Below are positions 50,051-60,526 of a stretch of DNA of 64,000 bases, in pieces; the first letter of the stretch is position 1, and each line of letters opens with the position of its first letter. The notes under the pieces were generated by a model. That model was not told the origin of the DNA, made no database searches, and worked only from the letters and a program-made list of their open reading frames with translations. A program made the position numbers and the translations under genes. The DNA is from Shewanella saliphila (lineage in GTDB: Bacteria > Pseudomonadota > Gammaproteobacteria > Enterobacterales > Shewanellaceae): contig NZ_BMQV01000017.1 in assembly GCF_014648295.1 (NCBI RefSeq), forward strand, positions 1 through 64,000, read 5' to 3'.

Positions 50051-50144
50051 GCCTCAATTAACGGTTTTCGCTTACGGCGCTATCACCATTGATGGAAGTA
50101 CCATCAATATTGTTAGGCAATGCCAATATGATATTGGTGCGATA

Positions 50145-50549
50145 TTACATTGTTGCCATTGTCCAGTAATCTAAACGTTTTTGCGGATCAGCAACTAAAG
50201 TCTTACACGAGTCTTTATACTCAGCCATTAAACCACGAAGGTTATTCGAACCCGCTAACTTATTCACTTGCGCCTGCTTAGCTGCAGCCACATCTTTTTC
50301 AACTTGTTCAGCGCCGCGATATTTGCTGGCAAGTGTTTGCGCATCGCTTGCTGAGGTCTTTAAACGCTCGCCTACCGCCTTCATTTGCGGAGCATTCATG
50401 GCGCCAATGGCTTCAGAGCTAATTTGGTAATACGCAGCACATTCAATCAATTCATTAGTAAAGGCTTTTTCGGCTGCATCTTCTGCAAATGACGCCGCGC
50501 TGAAACACACAAATGATGAAGCCAAAATCCACATTGCTGGTTTGAACAT
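50145..50549 (-). CDS. Small exported helical protein
   Basis: I do not recognise this 134-residue protein. It has a signal peptide (cleavage near SFA-ED) and an all-helical mature part with one Cys near 37 and one near 114, which could form a disulfide. The middle (KYRGAEQVEKDVAAAKQAQ) looks like coiled coil. It converges with ydbL and has a weak AAGGAAGA ribosome binding site. The role is unknown; secretion to the periplasm is the only firm inference. Confidence 0.65.
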   Translation of the reverse strand: MFKPAMWILASSFVCFSAASFAEDAAEKAFTNELIECAAYYQISSEAIGAMNAPQMKAVGERLKTSASDAQTLASKYRGAEQVEKDVAAAKQAQVNKLAGSNNLRGLMAEYKDSCKTLVADPQKRLDYWTMATM

Positions 50550-50894
50550 TCTATTGTCTTCCTTATGTAAAATAGTTTGTTTTGTTAGCGTTTCGTTCGC
50601 CAGTACCTAAACAATCAAACTCGTTAGGTCTCTGCTACGGTTTATAAAATTTGAACTCCCGCAGCACAAACCGGTGATAAACACGATACGTATCACATTA
50701 TCGTATATCAATAGTGACTTAATTGAAAAGTATCACTTACACCAAACAGTCGCATTTATTGTAAGAGAACGTGGCAATGGTTGCCGTTTATAGCAGGATT
50801 GGGGATTTATAGCGCTAAAAAGAAAGTGTTATTAAACACAGATAACGAATGTCAAAACATTATCTGTGTTTAGTTATAAATCATAGTCTTGAGA
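50550..50894. other. Intergenic region upstream of the small exported gene
   Basis: No gene is evident. A 13-bp perfect inverted repeat TAAACACAGATAA / TTATCTGTGTTTA (50833-50845, 50860-50872) with a 14-base loop lies just after the oxygenase stop and could end its transcript, although no T run follows. An AT-rich stretch with GATACGTATC lies nearer the exported gene. Confidence 0.45.
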
Positions 50895-51518
50895 CTAGAA
50901 ACCATGGTTAGCATTACTGACCCTAAACCAACCCGCAATACTATTACGGGTTTTAAACGTTGGACGCACTTCATGAGGAAAGCGCTCGCTTAAAAACAGT
51001 ACCAGGGTACCCATTTTAGGACTAACCACATCTAAAGGTTGGTCAAGCTCGTCATAGATCACCAGCTCGCCACCGTCACATTCTTGCCAATCAGGATTGA
51101 GAAAAAACACGGTCGACAAAATACGGTTTTGACTGCCGTGCAAGGCATCAACATGTTTTTTATAAAACGCGCCATGTTCATACACAGCATAATGACTTTC
51201 AAAGTCAAATAACCCCATGAATAAACGACGATTTAAGCCATCTTTAAGCTGATTCATAACCGATAAATACTCACGGTCGGTATGATCTTGATTATCTAAC
51301 CAACTAATTTTATCCGAGCGAATATCAGTGTTGATTTGTTGTTCAACACCTCGACCAATGGCGGCTTTTTTAAACTTAATATCTTGCTCAGCTTGCATTT
51401 TTTCAAGCAAAGCTAAGCTTACATAATCAGGAATGATGTCAGATAAAAGAATGTATCCTTTATCGACTAACGCATCTGCGATCACATCCAGCATTGCTTC
51501 ACTTACTTGCGAAACCAT
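50895..51518 (-). CDS. 2-oxoglutarate/Fe(II) dioxygenase-like protein
   Basis: This 207-residue protein has a prolyl-4-hydroxylase-type double-stranded beta-helix. The iron ligands are H and D in HGAFYKKHVDALHGS, and the distal H in RFPHEVRPT; the 2OG-binding Arg is in KTRNSIAGWFRV. The substrate is unknown; similar genes are called 2OG-Fe(II) oxygenase. The frame opens five codons earlier with TTG; the ATG at 51518 is chosen because GGAT lies nine bases upstream. It lies downstream of the SulP gene on the same strand, with a weak hairpin between. Confidence 0.85.
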   Translation of the reverse strand: MVSQVSEAMLDVIADALVDKGYILLSDIIPDYVSLALLEKMQAEQDIKFKKAAIGRGVEQQINTDIRSDKISWLDNQDHTDREYLSVMNQLKDGLNRRLFMGLFDFESHYAVYEHGAFYKKHVDALHGSQNRILSTVFFLNPDWQECDGGELVIYDELDQPLDVVSPKMGTLVLFLSERFPHEVRPTFKTRNSIAGWFRVSNANHGF

Positions 51519-51613
51519 ACATGCCACATCCAACAGGGAGACTACGCTTTTTACTTTACTTAAGGGCTCAGAAAGGAAGTTAAGAGCCAGATTTTCGAGG
51601 GGGCGTCATTAAA

Positions 51614-51632
51614 AGGTATGATTGCCATACCT
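51614..51632 (-). terminator. Weak hairpin between the SulP and oxygenase genes
   Basis: AGGTATG and CATACCT form a 7-bp stem around GCAAT (minus strand), followed by TTTAATG. It may slow or end transcription from the SulP gene. Confidence 0.4.
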
Positions 51633-51726
51633 CAGTTATTTCGGGCGATTCTATAGAATAAAACCGCCCTAGACAACAATTATTAAAACAAATTAAAATC
51701 AATAGCTTACAGTTAATTGCGACGCG

Positions 51727-53490
51727 TTAAATTTGACTATGGATCAAGATTGACTGTTTATCATCTGCACTGTCATTACTCTCTGTTGATTCTGCTGTGG
51801 CGGCCAAATGACTTTGATGTAACTTTAACGCCAAATATAAATCTGAGCGAATGGTAATACCATCATCTCCCGACACCATATCAGCTTGTTCAAACCAACT
51901 AATCAACTGACGTTTTCTGCCAGCCAACACTAAGCTCACGCCGCGTTTACGCAGCAATGCTTCAATGTCGGTCAACATCGCCATGACACTCAAATCTAAA
52001 TGAGTAAAACACGGCACTGCATCAATGATTACGCAGTCGACGGGGTCAAGTTGATTTTGGCGCGCAAAGCGTTCAAGTAATCTGCGTTTAAAGTAGGTCG
52101 AATTAAAATAAGTTAACGGCGAATTAAACCGATAAATAAACACACCAGGTACCGCAACCGCTTTGTCGCTGCCATCAATACTGCGAATAATCCCTTTTAC
52201 GTCTAGCCCTAATACCTGATCGGTTGGCCGCATTACCGTGCGTAAAAATTGAAATAAGCCAAGTAATACCGCAAGTGTAATCCCCGGGATAACCCCAATA
52301 AATAACACCGCAAACAGTGTTGTCAGCGCTAAGTAAAATGCTTGACGATCTCGCAGGCGCAACACCCAAATCGCTTTAAAATCGATAAGGTGAATAGAGG
52401 CGATAACCAGCACAACCCCTAAGGCTGCGCTGGGAATATATTCAAGTGGCGCAGTTAAAAAAACCGCCACTATGGCTATTAGCACTGCTGCTATAACCGA
52501 CACCAATTGGGTTTTACCGCCGTTCGAATCATTAACCGCAGTACGAGAGTCTGCACCACTGACCGCAAAACCTTGCGACAGTGCCGAGGCAATATTGGCG
52601 AGGCCTAACGCTTTAAACTCTTTATCCGCGTCAATGTCGTAGCCATTTTTAGCGGCAAAACTGCGCGCTGTGAGCATCATACTCACAAAGCTCACCATCG
52701 CTAAGTTCAGTGCAGGCATCACCAGTTCACGGGCAATACCAATATTAAATACAGGCGCTTGAAATGAAGGTAAACCGCCAGCCACAGAGCCAATTACAGC
52801 GATATCGTACTCTGTGAGTTTAAATCCCCACACCAACAACGCCCCAACAGCAATAGCAAACATTGACGCTGGCCAGGTGGGTTTAAGGCGCTTCATCACA
52901 AAGTAAACCATCACGGTTAATACTGCCATCAACAACGTGGGAATGTGGGTTTGTGATAAGTAACTCGGCGCGCCACCTAAACGTTCTAGTAAGTATTTTT
53001 CATCAAAGGTAAAACCAAATATTTTTGAGAACTGGCCAACAATAATGGTCACGGCCACCCCGTTTAATAAGCCCATCAAAATCGGTTTGGAGAGAAAATC
53101 TGCCAGTACACCTAATTTAAATCGACTGGCAATTAAACACCAAAAGCCCGTCATCACCGTCATGGTCATGACTAACTGCCAATGCATTAAGCTGTCGCCC
53201 GCAGCAAGTGGGGTCACAACGGCGGCAATCACCGCACAGGTGGCGGCATCAGGGCCAACAATAAGTTGTCTTGATGTACCAAATAACGCATACACCAGCA
53301 TGGGTAACACGCAAGAATACAAACCAACCGCTGCATTAACTCCCGTTAGCTGCGCATAAGCAATGGCCACAGGTAGCGCAACGGCGGCCACAGATAACGC
53401 TGCGGTAATATCATCTTTGAGCCAACTTCGCTCATAGCGAGAAAAGGTCTCTAAACCAGGCATAAACGAATACAATCGACTCAGAAACAC
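51727..53490 (-). CDS. SulP family anion transporter with STAS domain
   Basis: This 587-residue inner-membrane protein has the SulP core of 10-14 helices: YERSWLKDDITAALSVAAVALPVAIAYA at the start, GPDAATCAV, and LFGTSRQLIVG. The C-terminal STAS domain (about 430-560) has VDCVIIDAVPCFTHLDLSV. Members move sulfate, bicarbonate or other anions; the substrate is not visible. The longest frame starts at 53505, but a GTG at 53490 has GGGGAG five bases upstream and is preferred. No carbonic anhydrase is adjacent. Confidence 0.88.
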   Translation of the reverse strand: MFLSRLYSFMPGLETFSRYERSWLKDDITAALSVAAVALPVAIAYAQLTGVNAAVGLYSCVLPMLVYALFGTSRQLIVGPDAATCAVIAAVVTPLAAGDSLMHWQLVMTMTVMTGFWCLIASRFKLGVLADFLSKPILMGLLNGVAVTIIVGQFSKIFGFTFDEKYLLERLGGAPSYLSQTHIPTLLMAVLTVMVYFVMKRLKPTWPASMFAIAVGALLVWGFKLTEYDIAVIGSVAGGLPSFQAPVFNIGIARELVMPALNLAMVSFVSMMLTARSFAAKNGYDIDADKEFKALGLANIASALSQGFAVSGADSRTAVNDSNGGKTQLVSVIAAVLIAIVAVFLTAPLEYIPSAALGVVLVIASIHLIDFKAIWVLRLRDRQAFYLALTTLFAVLFIGVIPGITLAVLLGLFQFLRTVMRPTDQVLGLDVKGIIRSIDGSDKAVAVPGVFIYRFNSPLTYFNSTYFKRRLLERFARQNQLDPVDCVIIDAVPCFTHLDLSVMAMLTDIEALLRKRGVSLVLAGRKRQLISWFEQADMVSGDDGITIRSDLYLALKLHQSHLAATAESTESNDSADDKQSILIHSQI

Positions 53491-53505
53491 AGCGACTCCC
53501 CCCAT

Positions 53506-53828
53506 TAACTTTGATAGCCATCATAGTGTTAATTCAAATTAATTACGACATAAAAAGTAACGACTTATGGTTAAATATTTGTTTGTCCGAACGATAAAAA
53601 ACGCCAAAGATATCCTCTTTGGAGGTCATAACGAAAACAGTAAAACAAAGCTGTATTAGGTAGAAATGAAAAGTACAAATGTTGCATAAAACCGAGGCTA
53701 ACTGTCGCTAGCTTGTTTTGTAAAACTCCTTAACAAATACATCGACAACCGATCTATTAATACATGCTAAACTATGCGCTCTTTTGAGCAATGAGTCGCT
53801 CAAGTCTAATTAAGTACACGAGGTTTAT
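53506..53828. other. Divergent intergenic region between the SulP and MFS genes
   Basis: A 7-bp CCAAAGA/TCTTTGG inverted repeat lies near 53612-53630. Promoters for both genes must lie here; none is clear enough to place. Confidence 0.35.
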
Positions 53829-55064
53829 GTGGCAACGCCGGTAAAATCAACATCATCAACCGCAGCAGGTATTCCTAATTTGGCAATGTTAATCCCCATG
53901 CTGGCAGCGATTGTGGCTATCACCCCTTTAGCAATCGATATGTATTTACCGGCAATGTCAGTGCTGGCACTAGGGTTTGACACCAGCATCACCACGGTGC
54001 AGCAATCATTAAGTATTTACCTAGCAGGTTATGCCGTTGGCATGCTGACCTTTGGGCCGTTAGCCGACAAAATTGGCCGCCGCCCTTTAGTTATTTTTGG
54101 ACTTTCAGGTTTTACCCTAATCAGTTTACTTATTGCCTTAAGTGGCAGTATTGAACAGTTTTTGCTGTTGCGATTTGCCCAGGCATTTATTGGCGCTGCG
54201 GCGACGGTTGTGGTGCCCGGCTATATCAAAGAAGTTTATGGTGATAACACCGCTAAAGGGATGTCTTATGTCAGCCTAATTATGATGTTAGCGCCATTGT
54301 TAGCTCCCACCCTCGGTAGCTTAATTATGGAAATTGGTGACTGGCACCTGATCTTTTTAAGCCAAAGTTGTTACGCCATTACCTTATTAGCACTCGTGCT
54401 GTTTAAATTAAAAATGCCCAGTGATAAAGATGCCGATAGTCGCAGTCAAAAATCTTTTTTTCGGGCTTATTACACGGTATTTTCACGCAGCGGCGTCAAG
54501 CTCAACATCACAAGTGGAGTATTAACCTCATTCGCTTTTTTCTGTTACTTGACTGCTTCGCCGTTTATTTATATGGAAGTGTTTAACTTAGACAAATCAT
54601 TATTTGCCATATTATTTAGCACAAACGTGGGCGCATTAATGCTCGCCAATATTGTTAACTCACGAATTGTGGAGCGTTATGGTTCTAAACGAATGCTCCA
54701 TGTTGCCACGTTTTTTGGCTCCCTCGCCGCTTGTGGTTTATTGTTGGTTAACCTATTGGGTTTGAGTTATCACTTTACCGTGTTGATGCTTATCCCCTTA
54801 ATGGGGTCACTTGGGGTCATGTCTGTTAACGCCGATGCCATCGTATTATTAAAATTTAAACAAGAAACTGGTACCGCTACAGCGGTAATCGGCACCTTGC
54901 GTTTTGGCTTTGGTGCAACCGCAGGGCCATTACTAGCCTACTTTTATGATGGCAGTGCTGTGCCCTTTTCAATGCTGATGCTTAGTTCAATACTGTTGGT
55001 CGGTGTGTGTCAGTTTTTACAGTCTCGACTGCCGAAAACACCCAGTATCGAGGCACAACCTTAA
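53829..55064 (+). CDS. Bcr/CflA-type MFS drug exporter
   Basis: This 411-residue inner-membrane protein has 12 hydrophobic segments and the DHA1 family features: AIDMYLPAM in helix 1 (the family D-x-YLP pattern), GPLADKIGRRPL between helices 2 and 3, and APLLAPTLG in helix 5. It probably exports small drugs or metabolites with proton antiport. It starts at GTG with GAGG five bases upstream. It is a single gene and is followed by a good terminator. Confidence 0.9.
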   Translation: MATPVKSTSSTAAGIPNLAMLIPMLAAIVAITPLAIDMYLPAMSVLALGFDTSITTVQQSLSIYLAGYAVGMLTFGPLADKIGRRPLVIFGLSGFTLISLLIALSGSIEQFLLLRFAQAFIGAAATVVVPGYIKEVYGDNTAKGMSYVSLIMMLAPLLAPTLGSLIMEIGDWHLIFLSQSCYAITLLALVLFKLKMPSDKDADSRSQKSFFRAYYTVFSRSGVKLNITSGVLTSFAFFCYLTASPFIYMEVFNLDKSLFAILFSTNVGALMLANIVNSRIVERYGSKRMLHVATFFGSLAACGLLLVNLLGLSYHFTVLMLIPLMGSLGVMSVNADAIVLLKFKQETGTATAVIGTLRFGFGATAGPLLAYFYDGSAVPFSMLMLSSILLVGVCQFLQSRLPKTPSIEAQP

Positions 55065-55087
55065 GCTGTAAAAACACCTAAAATATA

Positions 55088-55124
55088 CAATCAGGCCCTC
55101 TATATTGATGGCCTGATTGTTTTT
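55088..55124 (+). terminator. Terminator after the MFS gene
   Basis: CAATCAGGCC and GGCCTGATTG form a 10-bp stem around CTCTATATTGAT, followed by TTTTTG. Confidence 0.88.
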
Positions 55125-55411
55125 GATGTGGTGATAAATCGCCCTACTATAGAAATTTAAAAATCACAAACATGAAATGATTTCAACCTCGAAAAATATT
55201 TAGAGAAAGAGCTTGCAGTAAAAATAAATTTACATAAGATGGAGGTCAGTGATTCAGCTGAGTCACTAAGTGAACAAGTCATTGAATTTAGCTACTGTTA
55301 ATTTCAATCGTCGGGTTTGAATTACCATTCAAACTTATTTTTTAAAGCGATTACCGTCGTTGTATAACAAGATACTGTTTACCATACGGTAACTTAAAAA
55401 GGACTCATTTC
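55125..55411 (+). other. Region upstream of ilvI with a possible gene remnant
   Basis: At 55176-55301 a frame of 41 codons with normal-looking codon use (NDFNLEKYLEKELAVKI..., ending VIEFSYC) follows an in-frame stop and has no proper start; it may be the 3' remnant of a lost gene. The ilvIH promoter must be between it and 55411. No branched-chain-rich leader peptide was seen. Confidence 0.35.
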
Positions 55412-57130
55412 ATGGAAAAGCTTTCTGGCGCGAGTATGATCGTGCGCTCTCTAATCGATGAAGGCGTAAGCCACATCTTCGGTTATCCCGGTGGTTCAGT
55501 TTTAGACATCTATGACTCTCTTCATAAAATTCCCGGCATGGAGCACATTCTTGTGCGCCACGAGCAAGCCGCCGTGCACATGGCAGACGGATATGCTCGT
55601 GCAACGGGTAAAGTGGGAGTCGTACTTGTCACATCTGGCCCTGGTGCAACCAACGCCATTACGGGTATTGCCACCGCTTACATGGATTCAATCCCGTTAG
55701 TTGTGTTATCAGGTCAGGTACCGAGTAATCTTATTGGTAATGATGCATTTCAAGAATGCGACATGATTGGTATTTCACGCCCGGTTGTTAAACACAGCTT
55801 TTTAGTAAAAGACGCAAAAGATATTCCTGAAATCGTTAAAAAAGCATTTTATATTGCTGCAACAGGCCGCCCAGGCCCTGTGGTTATCGATATTCCTAAA
55901 GATTGCCTAAGCCCAGATGTGCTTCATGATTATGTGTATCCAAAAACCGTTAAAATGCGTTCTTATAACCCGACCACTACCGGGCATAAAGGCCAAATTC
56001 GTCGGGGATTACAAGCCTTATTAGCTGCCAAAAAACCTGTTTTATATGTGGGTGGCGGCGCGGTGATATCGGGTTGTGATGCACAAATCCTTAAACTAGC
56101 AGAACGCTTAAACATTCCTGTGATCAGTACGTTGATGGGCCTTGGCGCGTTTCCTGGTACTCATTCACAAAGCTTAGGCATGCTGGGTATGCACGGTCAG
56201 TATGAAGCCAATATGGCAATGCATAACACCGATTTAATTTTCGGCATTGGGGTTCGTTTTGACGACCGTACAACCAACAATGTTGAAAAATACTGCCCTA
56301 ACGCGACCATTTTACACATCGACATTGACCCTTCTTCAATTTCTAAAACGGTTCGTGTCGATATCCCGATTGTCGGTTCTGCCGATAATATTCTAGACAG
56401 CATGTTAGCGCTATTAGATGAGAGCGGCGATAGTAATGACGCTGAAGCGCTAAACCACTGGTGGCGTGATGTTGAAATTTGGCGCTCACGTAAGAGCCTT
56501 GAATTTGATCGCACTAGCGACCGTATCAAACCACAACAAGTCATTGAAACACTGCATAAGCTGACCAATGGTGATGCCTATGTAGCCTCCGATGTAGGCC
56601 AGCATCAAATGTTTGCCGCCCTGTATTATCCATTTGATAAGCCACGCCGTTGGATTAACTCTGGTGGTCTAGGCACCATGGGCTTTGGTTTACCTGCGGC
56701 CATGGGCGTTAAGATGGCATTTCCTGAGGAAACCGTAGTGTGTGTTACCGGTGACGGTTCAATTCAGATGAATATTCAAGAGCTATCAACCGCATTGCAA
56801 TATGACACTCCAGTAAAAATCATTAACTTAAACAACCGTTTCCTTGGCATGGTTAAGCAATGGCAAGACATGATTTACTCAGGTCGCCATTCACAATCTT
56901 ATATGGATTCTGTGCCTAACTTTGCCAAAATCGCTGAAGCTTATGGCCATGTCGGCATGAACATCAATCATCCCGATGAGCTTGAGTCAAAACTGGCTGA
57001 AGCCTTAGCAATGAAAGATAAGTTAGTGTTTGTGGACATCAGCGTAGACGAAACTGAACACGTTTACCCTATGCTCATCCGCGGCGGCGCGATGAACGAA
57101 ATGTGGTTAAGCAAAACGGAGAAAAGCTAA
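55412..57130 (+). CDS. ilvI: Acetolactate synthase large subunit IlvI
   Basis: IlvI (572 residues) condenses pyruvate with pyruvate or 2-oxobutyrate with ThDP, Mg2+ and FAD, the first common step of branched-chain amino acid synthesis. Seen in order: [15 protein letters not shown] and the catalytic Glu in [17 protein letters not shown], an FAD-binding central domain, and the ThDP motif [29 protein letters not shown]. The following small subunit gene overlaps its stop by one base (TAATG), so the subunits are coupled. AAAAAGGACT precedes the ATG. Confidence 0.95.
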   Translation: MEKLSGASMIVRSLIDEGVSHIFGYPGGSVLDIYDSLHKIPGMEHILVRHEQAAVHMADGYARATGKVGVVLVTSGPGATNAITGIATAYMDSIPLVVLSGQVPSNLIGNDAFQECDMIGISRPVVKHSFLVKDAKDIPEIVKKAFYIAATGRPGPVVIDIPKDCLSPDVLHDYVYPKTVKMRSYNPTTTGHKGQIRRGLQALLAAKKPVLYVGGGAVISGCDAQILKLAERLNIPVISTLMGLGAFPGTHSQSLGMLGMHGQYEANMAMHNTDLIFGIGVRFDDRTTNNVEKYCPNATILHIDIDPSSISKTVRVDIPIVGSADNILDSMLALLDESGDSNDAEALNHWWRDVEIWRSRKSLEFDRTSDRIKPQQVIETLHKLTNGDAYVASDVGQHQMFAALYYPFDKPRRWINSGGLGTMGFGLPAAMGVKMAFPEETVVCVTGDGSIQMNIQELSTALQYDTPVKIINLNNRFLGMVKQWQDMIYSGRHSQSYMDSVPNFAKIAEAYGHVGMNINHPDELESKLAEALAMKDKLVFVDISVDETEHVYPMLIRGGAMNEMWLSKTEKS

Positions 57131-57624
57131 TGCGTCGTATTATTTCTGTATTACTTGAAAACCAACCAGGCGCATTGTCACGAGTTGTGGGTCTGTTTTC
57201 TCAGCGCGGTTATAACATTGAAAGCTTAACCGTGGCTCCCACTGAAGACACCACGCTTTCAAGACTTAACATTACCGTGATTGCCGATGAAACCGTGTTA
57301 GAACAAATCGAAAAGCAATTGCATAAGCTTATCGATATTTTAAAAGTGGCTAACATCACTGAAGCGGCACATATTGAGCGCGAAATTGCATTAGTGAAAG
57401 TGAAAGCTCAAGGTGAACAACGCGAAGAAGTGAAACGCATTACGGATATTTTCCGTGGTCAGATTGTCGATGTTACAACCCATTTGTACACCATACAAAT
57501 GGTGGGAACTAGCGACAAAATCGATGCGTTTATTCATGCATTAGGCGACATGACCAAAGTGGTCGAAATCTCTCGCTCTGGTGTTGTCGGATTAGCTCGC
57601 GGCGAAAAAGCAATGAAAGCTTAA
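57130..57624 (+). CDS. ilvH: Acetolactate synthase small subunit IlvH
   Basis: IlvH (164 residues) is the regulatory subunit that raises activity and gives valine inhibition. The N-terminal ACT domain begins [33 protein letters not shown], with the C-terminal dimerisation domain from about residue 80. The long form is typical of isozyme III. A longer frame starts at 57103, but the ATG at 57130 is the family start and sits in TAATG with the ilvI stop. Confidence 0.96.
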   Translation: MRRIISVLLENQPGALSRVVGLFSQRGYNIESLTVAPTEDTTLSRLNITVIADETVLEQIEKQLHKLIDILKVANITEAAHIEREIALVKVKAQGEQREEVKRITDIFRGQIVDVTTHLYTIQMVGTSDKIDAFIHALGDMTKVVEISRSGVVGLARGEKAMKA

Positions 57625-57643
57625 TCGTTAAACCGAACAAATA

Positions 57644-57679
57644 AAAACCGCTTAGTGTAATGTCTAGGCGGTTTTTTTA
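57644..57679. terminator. Terminator after ilvH, probably bidirectional
   Basis: AAAAACCGC and GCGGTTTTTTT pair around a loosely paired middle. It lies between ilvH and the converging kefB-like gene, and has T runs in both directions. Confidence 0.8.
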
Positions 57680-57696
57680 TGACTGTTTTTAAATCA

Positions 57697-59550
57697 TCAT
57701 AACGTCGGGTTTTTAGCGGTCCAGGCTTTGTCGAGCTCATCATTGTCAGCATGTAAGTCGCGCGTCATTAAGGCTTCTAACTCAGCATGCTTTTGTTGAT
57801 AGTGAGAAATATAATGCTCTTCTTCACAGTGCCACTTGTAGAGTTCTGGCATCATTTCTTCATCTTTTTTACGGAAAATACGCGCTAAACGGTAAGCTTC
57901 GTACGGGTCGACACCTAATTGTTGCAAAGCATCTTGGCCTAAGGCCAGTGCACTGCCAAAGGTTTCACGCCGAATATGATCAATATTTAATTCCATCAAT
58001 TTAAAACTCGCTTGGCGATCATCGGCGTTCACTACAATTTTAAGGTGCGGATAATGCTTTCTTACCAGCTCAATTAAGGTCGTTGACTTCTCAATGTCAC
58101 CAATGGTTATCACTAATAATTTCGCTTCTTTGGCGCCAGCAGCTTCAAGCAAATCTAAGCGGGTAATATCGCCATAATACACCTCATAACCCAGTTTACG
58201 CAGTACATCAACGTTAGTTGAATCATGATCAATAATCACTGGTTTAACCCCAGCAGAGATTAAAAAACGTCCTACATCAGTACCTAAACGGCCAAAGCCG
58301 GCTAAAATCACCTCATGACCACTGTGGTTGATGGTGTCATCTTCGCGTGCATTCAATTGAGTATCGTCTTTCGATATCGCCAGTTTTTCATAGGCCATAA
58401 ACATCAATGGGGTTAAAAACATCGAAATCGCTACCGCAGAGATTAACGGCTCAACAGTCTCGGCGCCCAGTACGCCATTGACCTTGGCAAATTGAAATAA
58501 CACAAACGCAAATTCACCGCCTTGTGCTAATGCTACGGCAAATAACGCTCTGTCTTTTTTAGCGACCTTAAAGACCTTGCCGGTAATGACTAATATCAGC
58601 CACTTAATCACAATTAAGCCCGCGGTTAAGCCTGCAATAAGCGCCACATTATCGCCAATTAAACTGAAGTTAAGGCTGGCACCAATTGAAATAAAGAACA
58701 CCCCAAGTAATAAGCCTTTAAAGGGTTCAATATCACTTTCAAGTTCATGGCGGTATTCACTGTCAGCTAACACCACACCGGCTAAAAATGTCCCTAACGC
58801 AGGCGACAAGCCTACCACGGTCATTAATAATGAAATTCCCACCACCAGCGCTAATGCCGCCGCGACAAAAATTTCTCGAACGCCAGTGGCTGCAATAGCT
58901 CTAAATATGGGCCTACTGGCATAACGTCCTAATACTAAGATCCCCACAACGGCCAGCAAGGTCGCAATCACTTGTAAATACGCTGGTAAGGTATTGATAT
59001 CAAATAACACCGAACCATGATGTCCATCATCGCCTAAGGTTAACGTGGCCAGTAGTGGCATAAACGCTAACATGGGGATCACGGCTAAATCTTGAAATAA
59101 CAACACTGAAAACACCGAGCGACCAGGCGCGGTATTCATTAAGGCTTTTTCTTTGAGGGTTTGTAGCACAATTGCCGTTGAGGATAATGACAAAATTAAC
59201 CCAACCGCAAGCGCTTGTTGCCAAGGCAAAACCCATAGCGCAATAGCCGCCATGACAATACTCGACAACACCACTTGCATGCCGCCCATGCCTAAAATGG
59301 GGGTACGCATTTGCCATAACCTCGAAGGTCTTAACTCTAAACCCACTAAAAATAGCATCATCACAACGCCAAATTCAGTCAAATGCATCACCACTTCAAC
59401 ATCGCCAATCAGTGAAATACCAAACGGACCAATGATCATCCCGGCAATCAGGTAACCGAGCACTGAACCCAGTCCTAAACGTTTGGCTATCGGCACGGCA
59501 ATGGCTGACGCGGCTAAGAAAATAAATAACTGCAGTAAAAAGTATTCCAT
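57697..59550 (-). CDS. kefB: KefB/KefC-type glutathione-regulated potassium/proton antiporter
   Basis: This 617-residue protein has a 12-helix CPA2 antiporter domain (about 1-380), with [23 protein letters not shown] at 265-290 as the family regulatory loop, and [17 protein letters not shown] cytoplasmic TrkA-N domain follows ([16 protein letters not shown] around 410, a nucleotide/glutathione site). KefB/KefC efflux acidifies the cell to protect against electrophiles; glutathione keeps it closed. It starts three bases after the KefG-like gene. It is called KefB by its pairing with a KefG-like gene; KefC is the alternative. Confidence 0.88.
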   Translation of the reverse strand: MEYFLLQLFIFLAASAIAVPIAKRLGLGSVLGYLIAGMIIGPFGISLIGDVEVVMHLTEFGVVMMLFLVGLELRPSRLWQMRTPILGMGGMQVVLSSIVMAAIALWVLPWQQALAVGLILSLSSTAIVLQTLKEKALMNTAPGRSVFSVLLFQDLAVIPMLAFMPLLATLTLGDDGHHGSVLFDINTLPAYLQVIATLLAVVGILVLGRYASRPIFRAIAATGVREIFVAAALALVVGISLLMTVVGLSPALGTFLAGVVLADSEYRHELESDIEPFKGLLLGVFFISIGASLNFSLIGDNVALIAGLTAGLIVIKWLILVITGKVFKVAKKDRALFAVALAQGGEFAFVLFQFAKVNGVLGAETVEPLISAVAISMFLTPLMFMAYEKLAISKDDTQLNAREDDTINHSGHEVILAGFGRLGTDVGRFLISAGVKPVIIDHDSTNVDVLRKLGYEVYYGDITRLDLLEAAGAKEAKLLVITIGDIEKSTTLIELVRKHYPHLKIVVNADDRQASFKLMELNIDHIRRETFGSALALGQDALQQLGVDPYEAYRLARIFRKKDEEMMPELYKWHCEEEHYISHYQQKHAELEALMTRDLHADNDELDKAWTAKNPTL

Positions 59551-59553
59551 TGT

Positions 59554-60162
59554 TTATGCCCTTAACATGATGTCGTCAAGATTTGCGTTTAAAAACTCAG
59601 CTTGTTGGGCTTTGTCTTTATCCAATACGCCATCACGAATAGCGATGATGAGGCGTCGATAATCTTCGGCGTGGCCGGTAACGTGTTCTGTGGGCAAGCC
59701 ACGGTGAACGCCCATTACCGCAAAAGGCGGTAGCCATTCCATTAAGCATAAATTGGCGGTCGCACGCATTGGCGAAGTTAACTCGGCAATGGTAAATTGA
59801 TTGGCGCCATCAACCCGATAGGTTGTCGCATCGCCACCTGCACTAATGGCTTGAAAGCACCATTTATCTTTTAATGCCATGCCGGTTTTGCCGTAGGCCC
59901 AGCCGTGCTCTAGCACTAAATCTAGCCACTCTTTAACGATTGCAGGCGTTGAATACCAATAAAATGGATGCTGAAATATAATCACATCATGGCTTTCACA
60001 CAGCTTTTGCTCGCGAGCGACATCAATTAAAAAGTCAGGGTAATTGGCGTATAAATCATTGATGGTCACGCCTTCAATGTTTTCTACGGCCGCCCTTAAC
60101 TGGGCATTAATGTTAGATCGCCCTTTGGCTGGATGGGCGAAGTTGATTAATATTTTCTTCAT
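59554..60162 (-). CDS. kefG: KefG/KefF-like NAD(P)H oxidoreductase, ancillary to the antiporter
   Basis: This 202-residue flavodoxin-like protein matches the NQO1-type family of KefF/KefG, which bind the antiporter and raise its activity. [11 protein letters not shown] with Ser/Arg following is the flavin phosphate loop, then [17 protein letters not shown] and the [10 protein letters not shown] region near the C-terminus. It lies upstream of the antiporter gene with three bases between, and the stop is almost at its start, so they are made together. Confidence 0.87.
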   Translation of the reverse strand: MKKILINFAHPAKGRSNINAQLRAAVENIEGVTINDLYANYPDFLIDVAREQKLCESHDVIIFQHPFYWYSTPAIVKEWLDLVLEHGWAYGKTGMALKDKWCFQAISAGGDATTYRVDGANQFTIAELTSPMRATANLCLMEWLPPFAVMGVHRGLPTEHVTGHAEDYRRLIIAIRDGVLDKDKAQQAEFLNANLDDIMLRA

Positions 60163-60276
60163 GGCGATCCTTGAAAACTAATGATTTATTACACTACGTT
60201 ATTAGCGGTAAACAACAGTCGGAACGGTTGCCGCTTATTACCGAAGATAATAAACAGCACGCAAGTAATGATTTGA

Positions 60277-60516
60277 TTAACGTTGATGAATTCGTTGATA
60301 CAACGAAACTTTTAACACTGAGCGTTTATGCTTTAACTGGTGCATATCTTCGTCATTAATTGGCGCACCGTCTAACTCTAAGGTACGGATTTCTTGATCA
60401 AGTTCGTGGTATTGCTTTGCATCTACAGCAAATTGACTGTCGGCAGCATTTAGCTCAGTAATACGTGTGGTAAATTCTGGGAAATCAAGCACTAAACAAT
60501 GGTTTTCACCTAACAT
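60277..60516 (-). CDS. YdcH family protein (DUF465)
   Basis: This 79-residue helical protein matches the DUF465 (YdcH) family: FTTRITELNAADSQFA and LDQEIRTLELDGAPINDEDM, then LKHKRSVLKVSLYQRI. It probably forms a helical hairpin or coiled coil; the function is unknown. It is transcribed between the SDR gene (10 bases) and the kefG-like gene. Confidence 0.85.
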   Translation of the reverse strand: MLGENHCLVLDFPEFTTRITELNAADSQFAVDAKQYHELDQEIRTLELDGAPINDEDMHQLKHKRSVLKVSLYQRIHQR

Positions 60517-60526
60517 AACAACCTCT

